Source of the DNA: DATBLE01 sp963808815 | Lineage (GTDB): Bacteria > Actinomycetota > Thermoleophilia > Gaiellales > Gaiellaceae | DNA: 64,000 nucleotides | Direction of reading: 5' to 3' | NCBI GenBank assembly: GCA_963808815.1 | Contig: CAWEGI010000019.1 | Coordinates: 62,001-126,000 of the forward strand | Notes under the pieces: model-generated | Seen by the model: the letters and a program-made list of their open reading frames with translations, nothing else | Told to the model about the DNA's origin: nothing | Database searches by the model: none | Part shown: positions 35,859 to 43,809 of the stretch, piece by piece | How positions within the stretch are numbered: position 1 is the first letter of the stretch | How the letters are laid out: the number at the start of each line of letters is the position of its first letter | Translations under genes and position numbers: made by a program

Positions 35859-37886
35859 CAGCGCGTCACCTCGAGAATTCCGTCCTCACGGGTCTGGAGC
35901 GCCCAGCCGGGCGGGACGACGACCGTCGAGTCCATGAACTCGACGATCGCGGGCCCGGCCAGCTCGGCTCCCGGCCCGAGCGCCTCCCGGCGCACGATCC
36001 TCGCGTCGACGATGCCGGCGGCGGGGAAGAACACGTCTCTCGTCGCCGAACGGGCGTCGGCCGCCTGGGGCACGCCGGGCAGACGGGGAAAGGAAGGGGT
36101 CTCGCCCGTGGCGATGACTGCCAGCCGGACGAGCTCGATCGGGATCCCGTCGAGGCGATAGCCGTAGAACTCCTCGTAGAGACCGCCGTAGCGCTCGTAC
36201 GCGTCGCGGAGCGCGTCGTCGTCGAGCTCGCCGGACGGGAAGGGAACCTCCTGCTCGTAGTTCTGGCCCTGATAGCGCATCGCCGCGAGCCGACGTACGA
36301 CCGGCTCCTCGCCGACCCCCTGGGCCGCGAAATCCGCACGCGCCTGCTGCTCGAGCTCGGCGAAGACCGCCGCGACCTCGGCGGCTGTGGTGCTGACGTC
36401 GGTGAGATGGACGCTACGGACGGCGTCGATCCGAACGCCGGCGGCGAGCGCGCCGAAGGCGGAGCACAGGCCGGGCGCGGGTGGGACGAGCACGTGGCGG
36501 ATGTCGAGCGCCTCGGCGATCTCGCACGCGTGGGTGGGGCCGGCGCCGCCGAAGGCGATCAGGGAATGCTCTCTTGGGTCGGTGCCCTGCTCGACGGTCA
36601 GGATCCGGATCGCGTTCGCCATGTTCTCGTTGCACACCCGCACCATGGCGGAGGCGGTCTCGAGCTCGGGGTACTCGAGCCGCTCTCCCAGTCGTCCGAG
36701 CGCGTGGGAGGCGAGCGTCCGGTCGAGCGGGAGTTGTCCGCCGAGGAAGAACGCGGGATCGAGCCTGCCGAGCACGAGGTTCGCGTCGGTGATCGTCGCC
36801 TCGTCGCCGCCGCGGCCGTAGCAGGCAGGTCCCGGGACGGCGCCTGCGCTCTGAGGCCCGACCTGGAGGAAGCCGCCGGGGTCGACCCATCCGATCGAGC
36901 CGCCGCCCGCCCCGATCGTCCTCGTCGAGACGCTCGGCACGCTGACCGGGAAGCCGAACTCGAGCTCGAAGTCGGACGAATAGAGAGGCTCGCCCTCGAG
37001 GATCACGCAGACGTCGCAGCTCGTTCCGCCCATGTCGAGTGCGAGCGCCTGGTCCACCCCCGCGGCGCGCGCGACGTAGGCCCCGCCGATGCCACCGCCC
37101 GCGATTCCGGACAGGAGCAGGTGCGCCGGGCGGGAGCGTGCCTCGGACGCAACGGCGCGACCGCCGTTCGACTTCAAGAGCGACCACCTGCCGCCCGCTC
37201 CGGCCTGCTCGAGGGCGCGTGAGAGGCCGTCCACGTAGCCGTCGAAGAGCGGCTTCGTGAACGCGTCGACGGTCACGGTGGTGCCGCGCTCGTACTCCCG
37301 CCAGATCGGCGCGACCTCGTGCGAGAGCGAAACCGGGAGCCCCGGGCGACGGGCGTCGATCGCCTCGCGCACGCGCAGCTCGTGCTCGGGGTTCAGGTAC
37401 GAGAAGAGCAGGCAGACGGCAACGGCGACGCCGTGGTCGCCGTCCAGTTCGACCTGATCGAGCGCCTCGTCGAGCGCCTGAACATCGACCGGCACGAGCA
37501 CGTTGCCGGCCTCGTCCAGCCGCTCCGTGACCCCGATGCAGTCGCGCCGGCGGACGAGGGGCGTCGGCTTGCGCCAGTGGAAGTCGTAGTGGTGCTTGCG
37601 GTTGATGCGCTGGATGTACGGAATGTCCTCGAAGCCCTTGGTCGTCAGGTAGAGAACCCGGGCTCCGCGGCGGGTGAGGACGGCGTTGATGCCGATCGTC
37701 GTTCCGACGACGACCGATTCGATCTCGCCCGGATCGATCGATGCCCCCCGCAGCGCCGCGGCGACGGTCGCGACGGGGTCGGCCGGGATCGGACGGCACC
37801 TTCGCGAGGAACGTGCGGCCGTCGTCGTCGACCGCGACCAGGTCGGTGAACGTCCCGCCGGTGTCGATGCCCACCCTGATCCCCAT
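35858..37886 (-). CDS. hyuA: Hydantoinase A/oxoprolinase subunit, one frameshift
   Basis: About 676 residues when one frame change near 37795 is repaired. N-terminus RVGIDTGGTFTDLVAVDDDG is the actin-like ATPase phosphate-1 motif; DIPYIQRINRKHHYDF-like and VLYLTTKGF segments are in the other frame. The main frame has EYERGTTVTVDAFTKPLFDGY, LLLSGIAGGGIGGAYVARAAGV, ALDMGGTSCDVCVI and AGPACYGRGGDEATITDANLVLG, all typical of HyuA. The start overlaps the stop of the SDR at 37886 (TGATG). It would activate the ring by ATP-dependent phosphorylation for HyuB. The frame change inserts one base and may be an artefact. Confidence 0.93.
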
Positions 37887-38623
37887 CAGAGGAATGTACG
37901 CCCCCCGTCGATCAGGATGGTCTGGCCGGTGACGAAGGCGCTCTCGCGCGAGGCGAGGAAGACGAGCAGGCCGACGAGATCCTCGGGCTGCTCGTAGCGG
38001 CGGATCGCCTGGTCACCGACGATCGCGTCGGAGATCCCCGGGTAGTCGCGCTCCGCCGTCTCCGTCTCCGACCATGCTCGGGACGATCATGTTCACGGTG
38101 ATCCCGCGGGGCGCCAGCTCCCGCGCGAGCACGCGGGTGAGCCCGATCAGGGACGACTTCGCAGCCGCGTAGTGGAGATTCCCAGGGCCGCCGCGGTGCG
38201 CCATGATCGTCCCGATGTTGACCACGCGCGCCTCGTCGGCCGCAGCCAGCAGCGGCAGCGCCGCCTGGGTGACGAGGAACGGCCCGCGCGCGTTCACCGC
38301 GAAGACCTCGTCCCACTCCTCCACCGTCAGCGAGTCCAGCGCGCCGGGCGGGTAGACCCCGGCGTTGTTGAAGAGGACGTGCAGCTGGTCGAGGCCGGCG
38401 AACGCCCGCCTCACCTCCTCCGGGCGCGTCACGTCTGCCTGCACCGTCTCTGCCCGGCGACCGAGTGCCCGGATCTCGGCGGCGACGTCTTCCGCCTCCG
38501 CTCCGCTCGACCGGTAGTGGACGACGACGTCCGCACCGCATGGGCGAAGCCGAGACAGGCGGCGCGCCCGATCCCGCGCGAGCCGCCGGTGACGAGTGCG
38601 GTGCGTCCGGACAGGTCGAACAT
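37886..38623 (-). CDS. Short-chain dehydrogenase/reductase, frameshifted
   Basis: About 245 residues in three frames joined near 38540 and 38080. MFDLSGRTALVTGGSRGIGRAACLGF (NAD-binding), VLFNNAGVYPPGAL, GTIMAHRGGPGNLHYAAAKSSLIGL (YxxxK) and the tail EDLVGLLVFLASRESAFVTGQTILIDGG are classical SDR. Stop TGA at 37886-37888 overlaps the hyuA start. First gene of the SDR-hyuA-hyuB-ADC-like unit, 4 bases after the BKACE gene. Likely oxidises or reduces an intermediate of the same pathway. Confidence 0.85.
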
Positions 38624-38627
38624 GCCG

Positions 38628-39461
38628 CTACCGTGCCGGGCACGCGAGCAGCTCTCGCGCCTCGTCGATCGTCGCGACCCGCCGGCCGAGCGTCTCGACG
38701 AGCGTGCAGGCGTCGGCGACGAGCTCCGCGTTCGACGACGCGAGCACGCCGCGGCGCAGGTACACCCCGTCCTCGAAGCCAACCCGGATCCCGCCCGCGC
38801 CCCGCAGGATCGCCAGCGCGAGCATCCGCCGCTGGTGACGCCCGACGGCCGTGATCGACCAGTGCGTGTCCCTGGGGAGCGGCCGGAGCATCGCTTCCAG
38901 CGCCTCCGGTGTCGCGTCGATCCCGCCGGGCACGCCGAAGACGAGATTCGCGCGCAGCGGCGGCGGGAGCTCGCCCCGCTCGAGCATGCGCACGCCCTGG
39001 ACCACGTGCCCGACGTCGAACATCTCGGCCTCGAGCCCGATTCCGAGCTCCGTTGCACGCTCGATCACGCGCCGCGCGTCGGGCGGGCTCGTCACGAAGA
39101 GATCCTCGCCGAAGTTCATCGAGCCCGTCTCGACGCCTGCCAGGTCGGGTCGCGCCTCCAATCCCGTGATCCGCTCCTCGATCGACATCCACACCGCCCC
39201 GCCCGTGGAGACCATGGTCACGATCGGCGTCCGGCCTCCGATCAGCGCGATCGCCTCCTCGAACAGCTCGGGGCGGCTGCTCGGCGAGCCGTCGTCCTCG
39301 CGGACGTGCAGGTGGCAGACAGAGGCGCCCGCTTCGGCGCACGCGGCGACGTCGGTTGCGATCTCGGCCGGGGTGTGCGGCAGCGCGGGATTGTCCGCCC
39401 GTGTCACCTCGGCCCCGGTGGGCGCGACGGTGATCACGACCGGCAGCTCGTCCCACGTCAC
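38628..39461 (-). CDS. Beta-keto acid cleavage enzyme (BKACE, DUF849)
   Basis: 277 residues of the BKACE family. ITVAPTGAEVTRADNPALPHTPAEIATD is the family opening, ASVCHLHVREDDG carries the zinc-binding HxH, MVSTGGAVWMSIEERI and ETGSMNFGEDLFVTSP follow, with AEMFDVGHV and VGRHQRRMLALAILRGAGGIRVGFEDGVYL near the end. BKACE enzymes condense a beta-keto acid with acetyl-CoA to give acetoacetate and a new CoA ester. GTG at 39461 is the start; the 26-base gap to the divergent SnoaL-like gene holds a palindrome. It heads the minus-strand catabolic operon. Confidence 0.92.
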   Translation of the reverse strand: MTWDELPVVITVAPTGAEVTRADNPALPHTPAEIATDVAACAEAGASVCHLHVREDDGSPSSRPELFEEAIALIGGRTPIVTMVSTGGAVWMSIEERITGLEARPDLAGVETGSMNFGEDLFVTSPPDARRVIERATELGIGLEAEMFDVGHVVQGVRMLERGELPPPLRANLVFGVPGGIDATPEALEAMLRPLPRDTHWSITAVGRHQRRMLALAILRGAGGIRVGFEDGVYLRRGVLASSNAELVADACTLVETLGRRVATIDEARELLACPAR

Positions 39462-39468
39462 AGCCCGT

Positions 39469-39480
39469 CTGTTCTAACAG
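39469..39480. promoter_or_regulatory. Palindrome in a 26-bp divergent promoter gap
   Basis: CTGTTCTAACAG is a perfect inverted repeat (5-bp arms, 2-bp centre) in the short gap between the BKACE gene (minus) and the SnoaL-like gene (plus). With so little room both mRNAs must be nearly leaderless and one bound regulator could control both. Inferred. Confidence 0.4.
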
Positions 39481-39487
39481 GCGTGCG

Positions 39488-39984
39488 ATGATCGCGTCCG
39501 TGGACGGTGCGGTGGAGAAGCCCGGATCGCGCGGCTGGAGGCTGTCGAGGCGATCCGGGTGCTGAAGGCGCGCTACGCGGACGTGTGCGACACGGGGTAC
39601 GACCCCGAGCGGATGCGGCCCTTCTTCACCGAGGACGCGGTCTGGGACGGCGGCCCGCGCTTCGGGCGCTACGAGGGCGTCGACGCGGTGTGCGAGTTCT
39701 TCGCCGGGATCTCGAGCACGATCACCTGGGCGCTGCACTACATGGTCGCGCCGATCATCGAGATCGCCGACGACGGCCGCACGGCGACGGGCAGCTGGTA
39801 CCTGCTCGAGCCATGCACGATCGCGACGAGCGAGGGGCCGCGTGCGATGGTGATCACCGGGCGCTATGCCGACCGTTACCGGCTCGAGCCGGACGGGTGG
39901 AAGTTCTCGGAGGTGGTGCTCGACTGCCAGACGCTCAGTCCTCTCGACGAGGGCTGGGCGCGCATGCCGTTCTGGAGCGAGTAG
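39488..39984 (+). CDS. SnoaL/NTF2-like protein, probable frameshift near the start
   Basis: About 165 residues. From GTG at 39559 it reads LKARYADVCDTGYDPERMRPFFTEDAVWDGG, GRYEGVDAVCEFFAG, ITWALHYMVAPIIEIADDGRTATGSWYLLEP and DGWKFSEVVLDCQTLSPLDEGW, a typical SnoaL_4/NTF2-like cone fold used by small isomerases, hydratases and dehydratases. Upstream, EARIARLEAVEAIRV is the normal helical start of the family but in a different frame from the ATG at 39488, so a one-base change near 39520 is likely. It leads the plus-strand amidase/LLM/molybdenum-hydroxylase unit (7-base gap to the amidase). Confidence 0.78.
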
Positions 39985-39991
39985 CGGCGAC

Positions 39992-41521
39992 ATGGTCCCG
40001 CGCATCCAGCCGGACGAGCTGCACGAGCTGGCGCGCACCTGGGGGTTCTCCGTCGAGCCCGAAGAAGCCGAGCAGCTCCTCGTCGTCGCCGAGGCGGTCT
40101 TCCAGGCCTTCGACCTGCTCGAGTCGCAGCAGCCGGTAATCACCGCTCCTGTCGACGCCGTTCGCGAACCTGGCCGCCCGCCCGAGGCCGGCGAGGACCC
40201 GCTGAACGCGATCGTCCGCTTCTGCCGCGTCCGCGGCGACGGCCACGAAGGCGTGCTGTCCGGGCGGCGGGTCGCCGTCAAGGACGCGGTCGCGATCGCC
40301 GGGATCCCGCTCACCTGCGGGTCGCGGATCCTGCAGGGCTACGTTCCGTCCGAGGACAGCGTCGTGGCCGATCGTCTTCTGCGCGCCGGCGGCGAGGTGG
40401 TCGCGATCACGAACATGGACGATCTCGCGTTCTCGGGCGGGGGCGAGTCGAGCTGGTACGGGCCGACGCTGAACCCCTGGGACCACGCGAGAACGGCAGG
40501 CGGGTCGTCGAGCGGCTCGGCGGCCGCCCTCTTCTACGAGGGAATCGACGTGGCCGTCGGCGGCGACCAGGGCGGGTCCATCCGCGCCCCCGCCTCCTGG
40601 TGCGGCGTGCTCGGCCTGAAGCCGACGCACGGTCTCGTGCCCTACGTCGGCGTGGCCGGGATCGACCAGACCTTCGACCACTGCGGCCCGATGGCCCGGA
40701 CGGCGGGCGATCTGGCAGCGCTGCTGCAGGCGATCGCCGGCAAAGACGAAGGCGACCCCCGGCAGCGCGAGGTACAGGCAGCGGACTACGACTCGGCCGT
40801 CGAGGACGCGCCGGACCGACTTGCGGGCGTTCGCCTCGGCGTGATCGCGGAGGGATTCGCCGAGGACATCGGCGTCGAGCCGGCGACGGCAGACGCGGTC
40901 CTGGAGACGGTCGAGCGGCTGCACGAGTTGGGGGCCGAGCCGGTCGACGTCTCGCTGCCCGAGCACCTCCAGGCAGGCGGCATCGCCTTCGTCGGCTTCG
41001 TCGAGGGGATGACCAACCTGATGGAGAGCGGGGGGAACGGCTACTCGTGGCGCGGCCGCTACTGGGAGGACCTGGCGCCCGCCCTGTCCACCGGCCTGCG
41101 TGAGCACGCCCAGGCGCTCTCGCCGCAGATGAAGGTCGCGCTCGTCGCCGGGCGGTGGCTGCGATCACGCTACGCCGGAGCGCTCTACGCCAAGGCGCAG
41201 AACCTGCGGCCGTGGCTGCGCGGCGCTTACGACCGCGCTCTCGCTGACGTCGATGTCCTGCTTCTGCCGACGACGCCGTGGCGTGCACACGAGCTGGCGC
41301 CCGAACCTGCCCTCGCCGACAAGGTGCTGCGCGGGTGGGCGAACCTCTCGAACACCTACCCGACGGACATGACCGGTCATCCCGCGCTCTCGCTTCCGCT
41401 CGCGGCCGCCGACGGCCTGCCGGTCGGGGTCATGCTCGTCGGGCGTCACTTCGACGACGCGCGGCTGCTCTCGATCGCGGCCACGTGCGAGCGCGCGCTC
41501 GGCTGGGCGCCGGCCCCATGA
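39992..41521 (+). CDS. Amidase (amidase signature family)
   Basis: 509 residues of the amidase signature family. VAVKDAVAIAGIPLTCGSRIL contains the catalytic Lys, TAGGSSSGSAAALFYEGIDVAVGGDQGGSIRAPASWCGVLGLKPT contains the Ser-Ser-Lys triad serines (GGSSSGS and GGSIR). The C-terminus GHPALSLPLAAADGLPVGVMLVGRHFDDARLL is standard. A short helical N-terminal domain precedes it, as in several actinobacterial amidases. The ATG 8 bases after the SnoaL-like gene and the ATGA overlap with the LLM gene show one operon. It would hydrolyse an amide released by earlier ring cleavage. Confidence 0.93.
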   Translation: MVPRIQPDELHELARTWGFSVEPEEAEQLLVVAEAVFQAFDLLESQQPVITAPVDAVREPGRPPEAGEDPLNAIVRFCRVRGDGHEGVLSGRRVAVKDAVAIAGIPLTCGSRILQGYVPSEDSVVADRLLRAGGEVVAITNMDDLAFSGGGESSWYGPTLNPWDHARTAGGSSSGSAAALFYEGIDVAVGGDQGGSIRAPASWCGVLGLKPTHGLVPYVGVAGIDQTFDHCGPMARTAGDLAALLQAIAGKDEGDPRQREVQAADYDSAVEDAPDRLAGVRLGVIAEGFAEDIGVEPATADAVLETVERLHELGAEPVDVSLPEHLQAGGIAFVGFVEGMTNLMESGGNGYSWRGRYWEDLAPALSTGLREHAQALSPQMKVALVAGRWLRSRYAGALYAKAQNLRPWLRGAYDRALADVDVLLLPTTPWRAHELAPEPALADKVLRGWANLSNTYPTDMTGHPALSLPLAAADGLPVGVMLVGRHFDDARLLSIAATCERALGWAPAP

Positions 41522-42519
41522 ATGTCGGCCTGGCGATGTCGACGCATGGTCTGCTCACCCGCGACGAGCGCGACTTCTTCCTGCAGCGGCTCGAGCCCGA
41601 GGAGATGCGTCCGATCGAGCTCGCGCAGCTCGCCGACCGGCTCGGGTACCACTCGCTCTGGTTCTCGGATCACGTCTGCATGGGGCGCGACCTGGGCGCG
41701 AGGCACACCGCGAACGAGTCCGGCATGCGCGCCTACCCGGACCGGCCCGTGATGCTCGACGTCGTCGCCACGATCGGGGCGCTCGCCGCGACAACCGAGC
41801 GGGTCCGGCTTGCACCGTCCGTGCTGATCGCTCCGTACCGCCATCCGTTGACGGTCGCGCACCAGTTCGCGACGCTCGACGTGCTCTCGGGCGGCAGGCT
41901 GATCATGAGCGCGGGCTCAGGCTGGGACCCGCAGGAGTTCGCAGCGGTCGGCGCCGACTTCGAGCACCGGGGCGCCGTCACCGAGGAGTGCATCCAGATC
42001 TGGAAGCACGCGTGGACGGAGCCGTGGCTGAACTGGCACGGCCGCTTCTACGCGATCAACGACGTCTCGCTCGAGCCGAAACCGGTACAGAGGCCGCATC
42101 CGCCGATCGTGTTCGGCGGCGTGACGGAGGCGGGCGCGCGCCGGGCCGCCCGGACGAGCAACGGGCTCTACCCGATGTTCCTCGATTCCTACGCCGATCC
42201 AGGACGGTTCGACCGGCTCCGGGAGGTCGTGCTGCGCGAGGGCGAGCGGGTCGGCCGCGACCTGTCCGGGTTTCGGTTTTACGCGTTCGCGTCGGGGCTC
42301 GTGACCGATCCGATCGACGGTCGCCGGCGGACGCTGACCGGCAGTGGGGAGCAGGTGCTCGCCGACCTGCAGCGTTTCGCCGACCACGGCTACTCCCACG
42401 TGACGATGCACTTCGAGGTGCCTTCGGGAACGATCGAGGAGCTGTTCGAGACCGTCGAGCGGTTCGCGGTCGAGGTCCTTCCGGCGGCGGCCGTGATCCA
42501 GGCGGCACCGCTGCAGTGA
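41518..42519 (+). CDS. LLM-class F420/FMN-dependent oxidoreductase
   Basis: 333 residues of the bacterial luciferase-like superfamily (TIM barrel). MNVGLAMSTHGLLTRDERDFF, ADRLGYHSLWFSDHV, ATTERVRLAPSVLIAPYRHPL, LDVLSGGRLIMSAGSGWDPQEFAAVG and PHPPIVFGGVTEAGARRAAR are the usual blocks; GSGW and the DVLSGGRL loop belong to the F420-dependent TIGR03619-like branch. ATGA overlap with the amidase and GTGA overlap with the FAD subunit place it inside the operon. It may reduce or oxygenate a heterocycle; cofactor (F420 or FMN) is not proven by sequence alone. Confidence 0.9.
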   Translation: MNVGLAMSTHGLLTRDERDFFLQRLEPEEMRPIELAQLADRLGYHSLWFSDHVCMGRDLGARHTANESGMRAYPDRPVMLDVVATIGALAATTERVRLAPSVLIAPYRHPLTVAHQFATLDVLSGGRLIMSAGSGWDPQEFAAVGADFEHRGAVTEECIQIWKHAWTEPWLNWHGRFYAINDVSLEPKPVQRPHPPIVFGGVTEAGARRAARTSNGLYPMFLDSYADPGRFDRLREVVLREGERVGRDLSGFRFYAFASGLVTDPIDGRRRTLTGSGEQVLADLQRFADHGYSHVTMHFEVPSGTIEELFETVERFAVEVLPAAAVIQAAPLQ

Positions 42520-43331
42520 AGCCGGCGGCCTTCGACTACGTGGCCGCCGGCACGGTAGAGGAGGCCCTTTCCGCGCTCGGGGACGGCGACGCGAAGGTCC
42601 TCGCGGGCGGGCAGAGCCTCGTCCCTCTGCTGAACATGCGCCTGGCGCGCCCCTCGCTGCTCGTCGATGTCAACCGTGTCCCTGGGCTCGATGGGATCGA
42701 AGTGGACGGCTTCCTGCGCATCGGCGCGCTCGCGCGGCAGGTCGACGTGCTCTGCTCGCCTGACGCCGGCGCCGCGGTCCCCTTGCTCACGGCTGCGCTC
42801 CGGCACGTCGGCCATCCCGCGACGCGCAGCCGCGGCACGATCGGCGGATCGCTCGCCCATGCGGATCCGTCCGCGGAGCTGCCCGCGGTCCTGCTCGCGC
42901 TCGACGGCGAGGTGGTCGTGGCCGGCGACGGCGGCGAGCGGGCCATCCCCGCGGACGCGTTCGTCACCGGCCCGTTCACGACAGCGCTCCGATCGGGCGA
43001 GCTGCTGACCACGGTCGTCCTCCCGCGCCAGGAAGGACGGGGCTTCGGCTTCGCCGAGCTGTCGCGCCGCCACGGCGACTTCGCGCTCGCCGGGGCGATC
43101 GTGCTCCTCTGTCCCGCTCGAATCGTGCTCTTCGGACTCGGCGGTGGACCGGAGCGCGCGCTCGACGCGGAGCGTGCGCTCGACCAGGGGGAGCCCGCGG
43201 CCGACGTGGCCGACCTGGCCACCAGAGACCTCGACCCCGTCGAGGACGTCCACGCGGACGGTGCCTACCGACGACGCGCCGCGGCGGTGCTCGTTCGCCG
43301 CGCGATCGAGCAGGCGGCTGCGAGTGCCTGA
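42516..43331 (+). CDS. Molybdenum hydroxylase FAD-binding subunit (CoxM/NdhF type)
   Basis: 271 residues. AFDYVAAGTVEEALSALGDGDAKVLAGGQSLVPLLNMRLARPSLLVDVNRVP is the FAD-binding N-terminus (AGGQSL), HPATRSRGTIGGSLAHADPSAELPAVLLAL the second FAD motif (TIGGSLAHADP), and the C-terminal half is the CO dehydrogenase flavoprotein fold. GTG start overlaps the LLM stop (GTGA). Together with the 2Fe-2S and molybdenum subunits it forms an xanthine-oxidase family hydroxylase that inserts oxygen from water into an N-heterocycle or similar ring. Confidence 0.93.
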   Translation: MKPAAFDYVAAGTVEEALSALGDGDAKVLAGGQSLVPLLNMRLARPSLLVDVNRVPGLDGIEVDGFLRIGALARQVDVLCSPDAGAAVPLLTAALRHVGHPATRSRGTIGGSLAHADPSAELPAVLLALDGEVVVAGDGGERAIPADAFVTGPFTTALRSGELLTTVVLPRQEGRGFGFAELSRRHGDFALAGAIVLLCPARIVLFGLGGGPERALDAERALDQGEPAADVADLATRDLDPVEDVHADGAYRRRAAAVLVRRAIEQAAASA

Positions 43332-43809
43332 GCCGCGTTTGGTGACCACGACCGTCGACGGTCGCACCCGCACCGGCCTCGCGGAGCCACGGCTGCTGCT
43401 CAGCGACTTCCTCCGGCACGAGCTCGGCCTGACCGGCGTCCACGTCGGCTGCGAGCAGGGCGGCTGCGGCAGTTGCACCGTCAGGCTCGACGGCCGGCTT
43501 GCGCTCTCCTGCCTGACGCTGGCGGTGCAGGCGGACGGAGCCCGGATCGACACGGTCGAAGGCCTCGCGCGCGACGGCGAGCTCCACCCGATCCAGAGGG
43601 CGTTCCAGGAGCGGCACGGGCTCCAGTGCGGCTTCTGCACACCGGGGATGCTGCTCGCCGCGCAGGTGCTCCTCGAGGAGACGCCGGACCCGAGCGACGC
43701 CGAGATCCGTGGGCACCTCTCCGGAAACGTGTGCCGCTGCACCGGCTACACGGGAATCGTCGCGGCGGTGCGCGAGGCAGCCCGGCTGCTGCGGGAGGCA
43801 GCCTCGTGA
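43324..43809 (+). CDS. Molybdenum hydroxylase [2Fe-2S] subunit
   Basis: 161 residues. VHVGCEQGGCGSCTVRLDGR binds the plant-type 2Fe-2S cluster (four Cys: C..GC..C..C), and LQCGFCTPGMLLAA with GNVCRCTGYTGIVAAV binds the second cluster in the helical domain. Both are complete. The GTG start overlaps the FAD subunit stop by 8 bases, and its stop overlaps the large subunit start (GTGA), giving tight translational coupling. It passes electrons from the molybdenum site to FAD. Confidence 0.95.
   Translation: MPEPRLVTTTVDGRTRTGLAEPRLLLSDFLRHELGLTGVHVGCEQGGCGSCTVRLDGRLALSCLTLAVQADGARIDTVEGLARDGELHPIQRAFQERHGLQCGFCTPGMLLAAQVLLEETPDPSDAEIRGHLSGNVCRCTGYTGIVAAVREAARLLREAAS

Noticed and set aside
37912..40314. 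An 800-residue minus-strand open frame spanning SDR, BKACE and the amidase start
   Set aside because: It crosses three better-supported genes, with only Arg/Ala-rich shadow sequence outside a short piece of the SDR frame.
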